Below are positions 1 to 7,055 of a stretch of 20,424 nucleotides of DNA, one piece after another. The notes below the pieces were generated by a model. It did not search any database. It was not told where the DNA came from and saw only the letters and a list, made by a program, of their open reading frames with translations. The DNA is from JAGXIT01 sp049293335 (GTDB lineage: Bacteria; Patescibacteriota; Saccharimonadia; Saccharimonadales; UBA4665), in assembly GCA_049293335.1 (NCBI GenBank), contig JBATSO010000021.1, positions 1 through 20,424 on the forward strand, in the 5' to 3' direction. The translations under genes and the position numbers were made by a program. The number at the start of each line of letters is the position of its first letter. The stretch's first letter is position 1.

Positions 1-2
1 CG

Positions 3-197
3 GCTCACACAATATACAAGGTTACTTTGCCCGTTAAGGGCACCTGGTACGTACGCTTTAACAGCAGTTGGAAGGGTTACAGCTCAGACTTTCAACAAAC
101 CAACATCGACTCTGTAACCACCGACGAACACAACCTCGCCACCATCCGACTGGCACCGTATAGTGTCTATATATTGTCGCAAGACCAAGACGCATAA
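3..197 (+). CDS. C-terminal end of an alpha-amylase family glycoside hydrolase (partial, cut by window start)
   Basis: The third forward frame is open from the first bases to a TAA at 195-197 and encodes the last 64 residues of a protein; the start lies outside the window. The visible part has the look of the all-beta C-terminal domain that closes alpha-amylase and branching-type GH13 enzymes. It reads KGTWYVRFNSSWKGYSSDF, then a TTD turn, and ends ATIRLAPYSVYILSQ, the strand that usually finishes such proteins. The other two forward frames meet stops within this stretch. Substrate and subfamily cannot be judged because the catalytic barrel is not in the window. It runs tail to tail with the next gene, whose stop is only 20 bases away, and no clear terminator lies between. 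Confidence 0.6.
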   Translation, partial: AHTIYKVTLPVKGTWYVRFNSSWKGYSSDFQQTNIDSVTTDEHNLATIRLAPYSVYILSQDQDA

Positions 198-216
198 GAT
201 TTCCTGTGCACCACAT

Positions 217-957
217 TTATTGTCGGAAAGGGGGCCATAGACTGTATAGCCCATTTGCACCTCTCAATAGAGCCGCGGTACCATCGCCCTCCTCAACTGC
301 CGCTATAACGTCATGCACCTGGTGACGGTAATCATTTGTATGGCCTGTATCGACCGTTAGGCCGATAAGGCGCGCTAGCCAGCCAGTTCCTCGTTTTAGA
401 CCACTTTCACTGGCTACATACAACGGCTCGATTTTATTTTGCGCTACCACTGCGACAGCAAGTTCTGCGACATCCCGAACCAGTTCGTCGCTTTCCACGG
501 CACGAATACGCGCGTAATATTCTGTTATCGCTTCAGGGCTCCACCGTTTTTCAGGTATGCGGAGGACTCCCTTTGGTAACCATTCCTCTATAGTGCGTTC
601 GATTTTTCCTATGCGGATACGTTCCCATCCTGCTGGAGGTGCTTCTCCCTTTGCGATTTGTCCAACTTGGAATGATAATAGACGCAAAGTACTTGAGATA
701 TTGTGCAGCTCTCCCTGTAATGCAGCTTCAACTCTATCCATCGGGTGTCGACCACTCTGCCGCTCCGACGACCGTAAATGACCCCTATATTCATCAAAGA
801 TGTGCGGATACTCTCGTAAGCCATCTTCACCGTTTACGAGTAATTCACCCATCTCCGCCCATGGCCTTGTGTAAAATTGCTGCAGCCTCTCGAGGTCTGC
901 ATTTGGCAATGTACTGCAATCAAAATAGCCATTTGTAACACCGTACTCTTTAATCAT
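217..957 (-). CDS. Hypothetical protein, 246 aa, unrecognised family
   Basis: An open frame of 246 codons with an ATG at 957 and TAA at 217-219. I do not recognise the family. The product looks soluble: there is no signal peptide or membrane segment, and it is rich in charged residues. Residues 70-100 and 145-175 look helical, and a Trp-rich stretch (GWERIRIGKIERTIEEW) lies in the middle. The C-terminal third has a His/Asp cluster (DTGHTNDYRHQVHDVI) that could bind a metal, but this is only a visual impression. It is divergent from the cupin gene, with 123 bases between the two starts, and tail to tail with the amylase fragment. Forward frames in this region are shorter and of shadow composition, which supports the minus-strand reading. 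Confidence 0.6.
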   Translation of the reverse strand: MIKEYGVTNGYFDCSTLPNADLERLQQFYTRPWAEMGELLVNGEDGLREYPHIFDEYRGHLRSSERQSGRHPMDRVEAALQGELHNISSTLRLLSFQVGQIAKGEAPPAGWERIRIGKIERTIEEWLPKGVLRIPEKRWSPEAITEYYARIRAVESDELVRDVAELAVAVVAQNKIEPLYVASESGLKRGTGWLARLIGLTVDTGHTNDYRHQVHDVIAAVEEGDGTAALLRGANGLYSLWPPFRQ

Positions 958-1055
958 AAAATAGACTTTACCACTAGAGTATGTTTAAGGCAATTTGTTT
1001 TACTGCGAAACTTGTGGGCAAAATCACGCTTGAGCAGTATATTTGGCAACCACAC

Positions 1056-1070
1056 TATGCCTGTGGCATA
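1056..1070 (+). other. Small perfect hairpin just upstream of the cupin start
   Basis: TATGCC and GGCATA form a perfect 6-bp stem around a TGT loop, ending 10 bases before the ATG at 1081. No Shine-Dalgarno sequence is visible here, so the hairpin may shape the ribosome landing site or act as a DNA operator. This is inference from position only. Confidence 0.3.
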
Positions 1071-1080
1071 CTGCCAATGT

Positions 1081-1425
1081 ATGAAAATTGTAAAGCGTTC
1101 GGCTCACACAATCTTAAAGGAAGACGCCCATAATGGTAGCGGACAACGCAAGGTGTATGCCTCGCCAGAGCATCTAAAAAGCGCGGCATTCGAAATGATG
1201 ACGCACGGCTTTATGCCCGCAGGCGGTATGTACGACTGGCATGACCACCCTGGTGTAGAAGAAGTTATGGTGGTTGTAAGCGGGACAGGCCTCGTGCACG
1301 ACAATGACGGCGAATACCCCTACGAACCAGGTGACGTTTTTGTTTTTCCAGCAGGTATAAAGCACAAAATTTCCAACCCCACCACGCAAGAAAACGAATT
1401 CATCTTTGTAAGAGTGAAGGCATGA
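1081..1425 (+). CDS. Small single-domain cupin protein
   Basis: A 114-residue protein made almost entirely of one cupin barrel. Cupin motif 1 is visible as HDHPGVEEVMVVVSG and motif 2 as PAGIKHKISN. The two histidines and the glutamate of motif 1 plus the late histidine are the usual metal ligands, so a divalent-metal cupin is likely; the substrate cannot be read from sequence. The frame is open upstream to 877, but that extension is Cys-rich and not cupin-like, so I chose the ATG at 1081, which begins MKIVKRS. An ATG at 1057 is an alternative. The stop overlaps the next gene's start as ATGA (1422-1425), a sign of translational coupling with the peptidase gene. Confidence 0.8.
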   Translation: MKIVKRSAHTILKEDAHNGSGQRKVYASPEHLKSAAFEMMTHGFMPAGGMYDWHDHPGVEEVMVVVSGTGLVHDNDGEYPYEPGDVFVFPAGIKHKISNPTTQENEFIFVRVKA

Positions 1426-2066
1426 AACTCCTTTTAACATCTGGCGGACTACGAAATACTGAACTCAAAAAAGCACTATTAGAATTAACAGGGACACCTG
1501 CGTCAAAAATAAAAATGGCGTTTATCCCATCTGCCATGCACGTTGAAGTCGGCGATAAAAGCTGGGTAGTTGACCAGTTACATTACCTAAAAGAGATGAA
1601 TATTGCGCAACTAGACATTGTCGATATTGCAGCTATAGCAAGAGAGGTTTGGCTGCCAAGACTACAAGAGAGTAATGTTATTTTTGTGAATGGCGGTAAC
1701 ACAACATTTCTTATGAAATGCTTTAACGAATCGGGTTTAACAAAAGAAATTCCTTCTTTGCTAGACAGTAGAGTGTATGTTGGCGTAAGTGCTGGCAGCT
1801 ATATTGCTACACCAGACACACGACTTAATTCAGACGAAAACTCAGAAACTCTAGATGCTCTTGGCCTTGTAGAGTTCGGCATACAAGCCCACCTAAATAG
1901 TCCACAATTTCCGCTTGCGAAAGACGAGAAAACTATTAGAAAAAGGTTACAAAACTGCCCTTACACAGTACACGCCCTAGATGACCAGACGGGTATAAAA
2001 ATTAATGGTAACACTTTTGAGTTTGTGGGGACTGGCGAGCATATAACATTTAATGCCACGATATAG
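1422..2066 (+). CDS. Peptidase S51 (dipeptidase E-like) family protein
   Basis: A 214-residue class-I-amidotransferase-fold protein of the S51 type. The N-terminus MKLLLTSGG is typical. FVNGGNTTFLM near residues 88-98 is the family's oxyanion region, and GVSAGS at 121-126 is the nucleophile elbow with Ser123. A histidine follows in GIQAHLNSPQF (His157), as in PepE. Length is close to that of small S51 members (about 200-230 residues). PepE-type enzymes cleave Asp-X dipeptides, but many S51-like proteins in small genomes are uncharacterised, so the substrate is open. The start overlaps the cupin stop by four bases, so the two are probably one operon and may act in the same process. No signal peptide is seen, so it is cytoplasmic. 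Confidence 0.8.
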   Translation: MKLLLTSGGLRNTELKKALLELTGTPASKIKMAFIPSAMHVEVGDKSWVVDQLHYLKEMNIAQLDIVDIAAIAREVWLPRLQESNVIFVNGGNTTFLMKCFNESGLTKEIPSLLDSRVYVGVSAGSYIATPDTRLNSDENSETLDALGLVEFGIQAHLNSPQFPLAKDEKTIRKRLQNCPYTVHALDDQTGIKINGNTFEFVGTGEHITFNATI

Positions 2067-2120
2067 AGAAGCCTTCGGTGCAGAGAAGTCTATAATCCAC
2101 GGGCCCTAGGCTGCATGACG

Positions 2121-2126
2121 TATAAT
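2121..2126 (+). promoter_or_regulatory. Candidate -10 box (TATAAT) for the alpha/beta hydrolase gene
   Basis: A perfect TATAAT hexamer sits 46 bases before the ATG at 2173. It overlaps an upstream in-frame ATG at 2125, which would place the transcript start downstream of that codon, so it favours 2173 as the real start. No good -35 is seen at the expected distance, so the call rests on the -10 alone. Confidence 0.35.
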
Positions 2127-2172
2127 GGCCCCGCTCCTGTACTATGAAAATCGATTAATATATCATATAAGT

Positions 2173-2778
2173 ATGTCAGCGCAAAAACCTCTTGTTCTTT
2201 TCGTGCCAGGCAGTGGGGAAGACCTTCATTCGCGAAACTATCAATCGGTTTTAAGAGCAATAGAACAGCAAGGCTACAAAACACAGTTCATCCCCATTAC
2301 GTGGTCGCGTACTACCCCAAGTAAATGGCGCGCCCAGCTTATGGAGGAATACGTGAAACACGATCCTTATACAACTATCCTTGCTGGCTTTTCGTTCGGA
2401 GCTGTTACAGCGTTGCTAGCTGCTACCGAGAGAAAGCCTGCGGCGTTGTGGTTGTTTTCGTTGTCGCCATACTTTGCCGAAAACTTTGCCTCGCCGCACA
2501 TGAAACAATCTTGGTTATCTTTTTTTGGTAAACGACGAATTGCCGAATTCCGTTCGCTATCATTCGCTAAACTAGCGGCTAAAGTTCAGTGCCCCACGCT
2601 CCTCTTTTATGGTGCAGAGGAGTTTCAAAAATTCCCCATTATGAAACGTCAATCTCAAATGGCATGTAGCAGCATTGCAAACGCAAGGCTTCATGTGGTG
2701 CCGCACGCCGGCCATGATGTAACCGCCAAACCTTATATACAGTCAATCAAAGCAACTATAGCAAACCCTTCGAATTAA
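2173..2778 (+). CDS. Alpha/beta hydrolase fold protein
   Basis: A 201-residue single-domain alpha/beta hydrolase. It opens with PLVLFVPGSGED, the first strand and oxyanion loop, then carries the nucleophile elbow GFSFGA with Ser74 and a late histidine in HAGHD (His181). The acid position after the sixth strand reads YGAEEF, so a glutamate probably replaces the usual aspartate. There is no signal peptide, so it should be a cytoplasmic esterase- or thioesterase-like enzyme of unknown substrate. The frame is open to an earlier ATG at 2125, but the extra 16 residues are not fold-like and overlap a TATAAT box. The gene lies 106 bases after the peptidase gene, so it is likely a separate unit. Confidence 0.7.
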   Translation: MSAQKPLVLFVPGSGEDLHSRNYQSVLRAIEQQGYKTQFIPITWSRTTPSKWRAQLMEEYVKHDPYTTILAGFSFGAVTALLAATERKPAALWLFSLSPYFAENFASPHMKQSWLSFFGKRRIAEFRSLSFAKLAAKVQCPTLLFYGAEEFQKFPIMKRQSQMACSSIANARLHVVPHAGHDVTAKPYIQSIKATIANPSN

Positions 2779-2889
2779 CAAAGCAGCTCCATATATCCTT
2801 ATTTTCGTTTTCACAAAGACGACCCTGCCGCGCAGTCAGGGCCTACGACCCGTAACCCTTAAGACCAACCTTCTGCGCAGCCGTGTCCA

Positions 2890-2929
2890 CATGTAAATAA
2901 TCGACGCTATAGCGTAAAAAATTTACATG
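2890..2929. promoter_or_regulatory. Nested dyad (CATGTAAAT / ACGCTATAGCGT / ATTTACATG) in the intergenic region before corA
   Basis: The 252-base gap from 2779 to 3030 has no convincing gene. In it, CATGTAAAT (2890-2898) and ATTTACATG (2921-2929) are perfect 9-base inverted arms, and a perfect 12-base palindrome ACGCTATAGCGT (2904-2915) has exactly the same centre. This is either a large operator for a dimeric regulator or a cruciform/hairpin. The outer motif recurs at 12318-12342. Confidence 0.5.
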
Positions 2930-3030
2930 CAAGAGTGGGCGTGTGTCGTACCCACCTTGGCTAAAGGGGTTCTTTTGAAGCGTAGAGTAGAGTACAATAC
3001 GCCGTAGAGTAAGCTAAGTAGAGGATTCCT

Positions 3031-3960
3031 ATGGTTACGTATTATTACCGCAGTTTGCGGGGCAGGGCGCTTCAAGAAATTGCCGAGTTTAAACCTGGTT
3101 CATGGGTACATGTTATTGCCCCCACCGCCGAAGAAATCACTACCTTGGCCAGCGAATTCAACATAGACCCAGGCTATTTCGAAGACGCTCTTGACGAAGA
3201 CGAAATGTCTCGCCTCGACACTGACGAAGGCCAAACCTTTATATACGTGCGTTTTGCACACCGCGAACCCGATGGCAGCTTCGAAACAAAACCACTGCTT
3301 ATTATTACCACTAGTACTGCCATCATCACCGTTTCTGCCTTAAACTTACCTGCACTTGAAAACTTGACCGCGGGTCGCTACAGCGTTGCCACCACTCAAA
3401 AAACCAAACTTATCCTGCTAATACTTCAGCGCATTACCGAACAATACGACACGCTTATTGCCAAAACCAGCCGCAAAATTAAAGCCGTTCGCTCGCGGCT
3501 GCGCGAACACAGTCTTACTAACGAAGATTTTGTAGATTTTGTAATGATAGAAGACGAGCTCAACGAATTTGCCAGCGCTCTGCAACCCAACAACGCTATT
3601 CTGCGGCGGCTGCTGCTAGGCCATCACTTAAAGCTTTTTGAGGAAGACCAAGACCTGGTTGAAGACCTTATGCTTAGTAACGACCAGTCGCTCGAAAACT
3701 GCAATAGCAACATTAAAGCCATTGTTGGCGTGCGTGACGCTCACAGTTCTATTAGCGACAACAGCCTCAACCGCACCATGAAAATCCTAACCGTTGCCAC
3801 GCTGGCCATGGCCATTCCCAACATGTTTTTTGGCGTGTACAGCATGAATATCGTCACACCGTTTCAGCACAGCGGCTACGCGTTTTGGATTATTCTTGGC
3901 TTTACTGTTACCGTAACGCTAATAGTTTTAGGGCTTGGTCGCAAGAAGCGTGTGTTCTAA
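3031..3960 (+). CDS. CorA-family divalent cation transporter (GMN motif changed to SMN)
   Basis: A 309-residue protein with the CorA layout: an acidic cytoplasmic N-terminal domain, a long helical stalk from about residue 125 to 250, two C-terminal membrane helices (about 252-270 and 281-301) and a basic tail RKKRVF. CorA channels form pentamers that import Mg2+ or, in ZntB-like members, move Zn2+. The family signature after the first membrane helix is normally YGMN; here it is YSMN (residues 270-273), so the first motif residue is Ser (AGC at 3841-3843). This may mark a divergent subfamily with altered selectivity. The start is well placed: AGAGGA lies about 6 bases upstream of the ATG. A TACAAT at 2993-2998 may be its -10 box. 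Confidence 0.8.
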   Translation: MVTYYYRSLRGRALQEIAEFKPGSWVHVIAPTAEEITTLASEFNIDPGYFEDALDEDEMSRLDTDEGQTFIYVRFAHREPDGSFETKPLLIITTSTAIITVSALNLPALENLTAGRYSVATTQKTKLILLILQRITEQYDTLIAKTSRKIKAVRSRLREHSLTNEDFVDFVMIEDELNEFASALQPNNAILRRLLLGHHLKLFEEDQDLVEDLMLSNDQSLENCNSNIKAIVGVRDAHSSISDNSLNRTMKILTVATLAMAIPNMFFGVYSMNIVTPFQHSGYAFWIILGFTVTVTLIVLGLGRKKRVF

Positions 3961-3981
3961 CGAAAACACCAATTTTTGCTG

Positions 3982-4007
3982 TACAATTTTGCGTAATCCC
4001 GTACAAT
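3982..4007 (+). promoter_or_regulatory. Two GTACAATT copies, candidate -10 boxes for the flavocytochrome gene
   Basis: TACAAT occurs at 3982-3987 and 4002-4007, each inside GTACAATT, in the 83-base gap before the ATG at 4044. The second has a partial -35 match (TGTACA at 3980-3985, spacing 16). The same GTACAAT string occurs before corA at 2992-2998, so it may be a recurrent -10 form here. Confidence 0.3.
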
Positions 4008-4043
4008 TAAGCATAAGTTAAACGAGACCTTGGCGAGAGGCCT

Positions 4044-5447
4044 ATGCAACCAAACGGCAACCGAAAAGTAGTTTTGAGCTTCCGTCCCGAGCATTTAATA
4101 GGGTGGGGCGTAACCATTGTACTCTGTTTAGTGCCTGTTATTTTGTGGGCACGAATTCACCCACTCAGCACAGTACAGGGCTTTATCCCAACCATGTTGA
4201 ACCTCGGGCGCGTTACGGGCCTCATTGGAACTGTTATGTATGCCCTCAACCTAGTATATGCTACCAGATTGCGGTTTCTAGAGTATTGGTTTGGTGGCCT
4301 CAATCGTGTCTATATTGCACATCATGTTTTAGGTGGTCTGGCTCTCATTATGCTTTCTTTCCATCCATTATTTCTTGCTTTGCGCTATGTCACAACCAGC
4401 ATGAAAGACGCTGCACTGTTACTGGTGCCGAATGGACTATTTCCCATCAACCATCTTTTTGATACGAATTCTGTTCAACATGCAGTTGTGCTTCAACAGT
4501 GGGCCATCATGTTTGGCGTAATTGCTTTTTGGGGTATGGTGGCGCTCTTAGTCGTGACTTTTTTTATAAAACTACCCTACAGGCTGTGGCTGTTTACTCA
4601 TAAGTTTTTGGGGTTAGCCTTTTTTATTGGAGGCCTCCACATATTCTTTATTAGCAGCGACACCTCAAGGGACCCTGCCATGAAATGGTACATTCTAACA
4701 ATGGTGCTGATTGGACTGGTAGCCTTCGTATATAAGACTGTGGTGGGCGCAATATTTATACGGCGCTACAAATATACGGTTGATGCCGTTAAGATAGTAG
4801 CCGGCAACGTCACTCAGGTTCTAATGTCACCGCAATCTCAAGTAATGCCCTACAAACCCGGCCAATTCGTGTTTGTGCGGTTTAGAAATGGTGGCCCGGG
4901 GGTAAGTCGAGAATGGCATCCATTTTCTATCAGTTCTGCTCCAAACGAATATCAACTAGAACTAAGTGTGAAAGGGCTTGGTGACTACACAAATAAGCTC
5001 GGAACCCTGCTTGCTGGAGCAACTGCAGATATCGAGGGTGCGTACGGTCGGTTTAGCTACACAAATTATACTTGCACTGATCAAATTTGGGTCGGAGCAG
5101 GAATTGGTATTTCGCCGTTTCTTTCCATGCTGAAAAACTTGCCCGTCTCAGGATGTAAAGTAGACCTTTATTACGTAGTAAAGACTGAAAGTGAGCTTAT
5201 AGATTGGGATAAAATTGCTCAGCATGCGAATGCCCGTTATGGCTACGTAAGGGTCATACCATACATTGGTGACAAGCAGGCCGGACACTTGAATGCTGAT
5301 TATATAGAAGGAGTAAGCCAAACGCTAAGCGGAAAAGACTTTTACCTCTGTGGGCCACCCGGTATGATGCAAGATCTACGTAAACAACTACGCGCCAAAG
5401 GTGTACCAGCCACCAGCATTCACAGCGAAGAATTTGGAATGTCATAG
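4044..5447 (+). CDS. Ferric-reductase-like transmembrane flavocytochrome (NAD(P)H oxidase/ferric reductase family)
   Basis: A 467-residue protein joining a ferric-reductase-like membrane domain (about residues 15-240, six helices) to a ferredoxin-reductase-type FAD/NAD domain. Candidate haem ligands are in IAHHVLGG (His93/94), SFHPLF (His107), THKFLG (His186) and GLHIFF (His199), giving pairs across the membrane. The FAD site is seen as YKPGQFVFVRF and REWHPFSIS (289-297), the nucleotide loop as GAGIGISPFL (351-360), and the C-terminal motif as YLCGPPGMM (434-442). Such proteins move electrons from cytoplasmic NAD(P)H through FAD and two b-haems to an outside acceptor such as Fe(III) or oxygen. 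A strong ribosome site (GAGAGG) precedes the ATG. The gene lies 191 bases before an operon of surface proteins with cytochrome-b5-like ends, which suggests a possible extracellular partner. Confidence 0.85.
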   Translation: MQPNGNRKVVLSFRPEHLIGWGVTIVLCLVPVILWARIHPLSTVQGFIPTMLNLGRVTGLIGTVMYALNLVYATRLRFLEYWFGGLNRVYIAHHVLGGLALIMLSFHPLFLALRYVTTSMKDAALLLVPNGLFPINHLFDTNSVQHAVVLQQWAIMFGVIAFWGMVALLVVTFFIKLPYRLWLFTHKFLGLAFFIGGLHIFFISSDTSRDPAMKWYILTMVLIGLVAFVYKTVVGAIFIRRYKYTVDAVKIVAGNVTQVLMSPQSQVMPYKPGQFVFVRFRNGGPGVSREWHPFSISSAPNEYQLELSVKGLGDYTNKLGTLLAGATADIEGAYGRFSYTNYTCTDQIWVGAGIGISPFLSMLKNLPVSGCKVDLYYVVKTESELIDWDKIAQHANARYGYVRVIPYIGDKQAGHLNADYIEGVSQTLSGKDFYLCGPPGMMQDLRKQLRAKGVPATSIHSEEFGMS

Positions 5448-5457
5448 GAAAGAATAA

Positions 5458-5485
5458 GAGGCAAGAATTATGAGTCAAGAGTCAA
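5458..5485 (+). repeat. Heptamer tandem repeat, locus 1 (GAGTCAA type)
   Basis: Four 7-base units in phase: GAGGCAA, GAATTAT, GAGTCAA, GAGTCAA, starting right after the flavocytochrome stop. The last two are identical and the first differs by one base. The same type of unit appears at 20129-20160. Confidence 0.55.
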
Positions 5486-5515
5486 AATTGATACACCGCC
5501 AAAATACCTGGATCA

Positions 5516-5617
5516 CCCGTGCGCAGCGCGGGCAGCCGACCGCAAGGTCGGCTGGGGGAGTGGAGGCTGGAGACGAGCATAGCGATGTCTACACCTCAAG
5601 AGGGGTGAGCCCCTCTT
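5516..5617 (+). promoter_or_regulatory. Structured leader with serial hairpins before the Ig/cytochrome-b5-like operon
   Basis: At least three strong stems follow one another. CCCGTGC pairs with GCGCGGG around GCA (5516-5532, one U-G pair). CAGCCGACC pairs with GGTCGGCTG around a GCAA tetraloop (5533-5554). AAGAGGGG pairs with CCCCTCTT around TGAG (5598-5617), ending 21 bases before the ATG at 5639. A weaker AGAC/GTCT stem lies between. No T-run follows the last stem, so a classical terminator is unlikely; a 5' stabiliser, processing site or attenuator is more plausible. A 59-codon frame (ATG 5470 to TAA 5647-5649) with AGAGG upstream also spans it, but its composition looks repeat-derived. 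Confidence 0.55.
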
Positions 5618-5638
5618 CAAAAATGGAAAGGTCTAGCT

Positions 5639-6454
5639 ATGTGGCTTAAACGCCTAGTAGGCCTCAGCATGATCGTAACACTCATTGGCATGAACGCCAT
5701 AGTACTTATAGGGTTTTTTAAAAAAACCAAGACCACTCAGCCAGCTTTTAGCTTTACACAACCAAGCCTACAAATACCACCTCCTGTTATAACAATCCGT
5801 ACGGACACCGCCGAACTCGCCGCTGGGAATGCTGCTGGTCTAACATGGGAGGTAGCGGGGGCGGTCACAAGTTGTACTGCAAGCGGGGATTGGTCGGGAG
5901 TAAAAACTCCTTTTGGGTCAGAAAGCACCGGGCGTATCCAATCTGAAGGCACCAAAAGCTATACACTCACATGCGAAAATAGTCAGGGTCAGAAGGGAAG
6001 CGGTACTGCAACGCTTGCGGTCAAGCCCGCCGTTATTGCCAGTCCACCGAGCCTTGGCACGTCTACTGCTCCAGCATCGGGCGCGAATGCACCCAAAACA
6101 CCGACAACATCTACCCCAGCCCCTGTAGCGGCAACGCCAGTCTATTGCGATGGGGCATTACCGTGTTATGGCCCAAGAGAGATTGCGACGCATGGCAGTG
6201 GCGGCAACTGCTGGGGCTGGAACGGAAACAGGGTACTCAATGTAACGACATTCGACTCCGCTTACCACAAAGCCCTGACGGGGATCTCTACAATAGAAGT
6301 CTCTGGAATATGTGGCAAGAATCTTGCAAGCTCTCTCGCAGGAGGTGTTCCTGCCGGCGGGCAAACTCATGACCATAAGGCAACCACAAAATCAAACGCC
6401 GACCGTAACATGATTATTTATTTTGTAGGCTATTTTGATAACAATAAACCATAG
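5639..6454 (+). CDS. Membrane-anchored surface protein: one Ig-like domain plus cytochrome-b5-like C-terminal domain
   Basis: A 271-residue protein with an N-terminal membrane anchor (residues 5-27). One Ig-like domain follows (about 49-129) with the SCTASGDWSG signature and a probable Cys79-Cys112 disulfide, then a Pro/Thr/Ala linker (130-167) and a C-terminal domain (168-271). That end aligns closely with the end of the 842-residue protein at 7055: paired Cys170/Cys176, THG with His185, CWG (Cys191), VTTF, a histidine at 210, CGKN (Cys225) and THDHK (His244/246). The order resembles extracellular cytochrome-b5-like domains (H..CW...V.(D)(V)T.F..H..G.....CG....H), but the usual HPGG is HKAL here, so haem binding is likely but not certain. 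GGAAAGG precedes the start. It is the first gene of the operon. Confidence 0.7.
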   Translation: MWLKRLVGLSMIVTLIGMNAIVLIGFFKKTKTTQPAFSFTQPSLQIPPPVITIRTDTAELAAGNAAGLTWEVAGAVTSCTASGDWSGVKTPFGSESTGRIQSEGTKSYTLTCENSQGQKGSGTATLAVKPAVIASPPSLGTSTAPASGANAPKTPTTSTPAPVAATPVYCDGALPCYGPREIATHGSGGNCWGWNGNRVLNVTTFDSAYHKALTGISTIEVSGICGKNLASSLAGGVPAGGQTHDHKATTKSNADRNMIIYFVGYFDNNKP

Positions 6455-6473
6455 ATCGAGAGTAAGCCACGCT

Positions 6474-7055
6474 ATGACACATCAAAAAAAATTAAGAGCT
6501 CCTTTGGCAACCGTGCGGGAGCGTTATTTGTCATTTTCTGACCACAAAATTTTCCTCATAAGTTGTGCACTATTTGTCTTGTCGATTTTTACTCTTGGCA
6601 GTGCCCTGCTCCTAGTGCAAAAGCATGATCGGTTGCCCTCAAATGGTATTCGGATGGGCGTTGACGTCCGCAATGGCTCCAGCGAGTTACAGGTATACAC
6701 AATAGAACATAGGCCAGGCACGCAGCAATTCCCAGCACCAAAAGGGTATGAATATGTTGTTGTTACGTTGAAGGTAAAAAATGTTGGCGAAAGACCCTTT
6801 AGCGTGCTACCGACAAACGATACCTATATTAAAACCAGCGATGGCCATGTTAGTTATGTCAGCGCCTATGAGCTAGAAGCTCCTTTTCGAGCTGGGCTAA
6901 TTTTACCTGGCGAAAGCACAAGGGGTGAGTTAAGTTATTTGGTGCCTAAGCAAGCAAATTATAAGTTTTATGTCGAGTCTAGTTGGACTGCGACAGCCAT
7001 CCCGTTTATGGTACAATTAGACGCAAGTGAACCGTTACAAAAGGATGGTACATAA
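6474..7055 (+). CDS. DUF4352-type membrane-anchored protein (first copy)
   Basis: A 193-residue protein with a short basic cytoplasmic tail, one membrane helix (about 24-46) and an extracellular beta-rich domain of the DUF4352 kind. Typical features are KGYEYVVVTLKVKNVGERPFSV, a strand pattern on Tyr and Val, and the late LPGESTRGELSYLVP. DUF4352 domains are Ig-like folds on bacterial surface proteins, with no known enzymatic role. I chose ATG 6474; the frame is open to a TTG at 6435 inside the upstream gene, but those extra residues look unstructured. It starts 19 bases after the previous stop, and its TAA overlaps the next ATG (TAATG), so translation is probably coupled. A second member follows the next gene at 9617, giving a two-pair pattern. 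Confidence 0.7.
   Translation: MTHQKKLRAPLATVRERYLSFSDHKIFLISCALFVLSIFTLGSALLLVQKHDRLPSNGIRMGVDVRNGSSELQVYTIEHRPGTQQFPAPKGYEYVVVTLKVKNVGERPFSVLPTNDTYIKTSDGHVSYVSAYELEAPFRAGLILPGESTRGELSYLVPKQANYKFYVESSWTATAIPFMVQLDASEPLQKDGT

Noticed and set aside
639..938. Forward 99-codon frame opposite the 246-residue gene
   Set aside because: Cys/His/Arg-rich shadow composition, no ribosome site, and fully antisense to a longer frame.
2975..2998. TTGAAG and TACAAT as a promoter pair for corA
   Set aside because: The spacing is only 12 bases; the TACAAT alone is noted in the corA entry but the pair is not supported.
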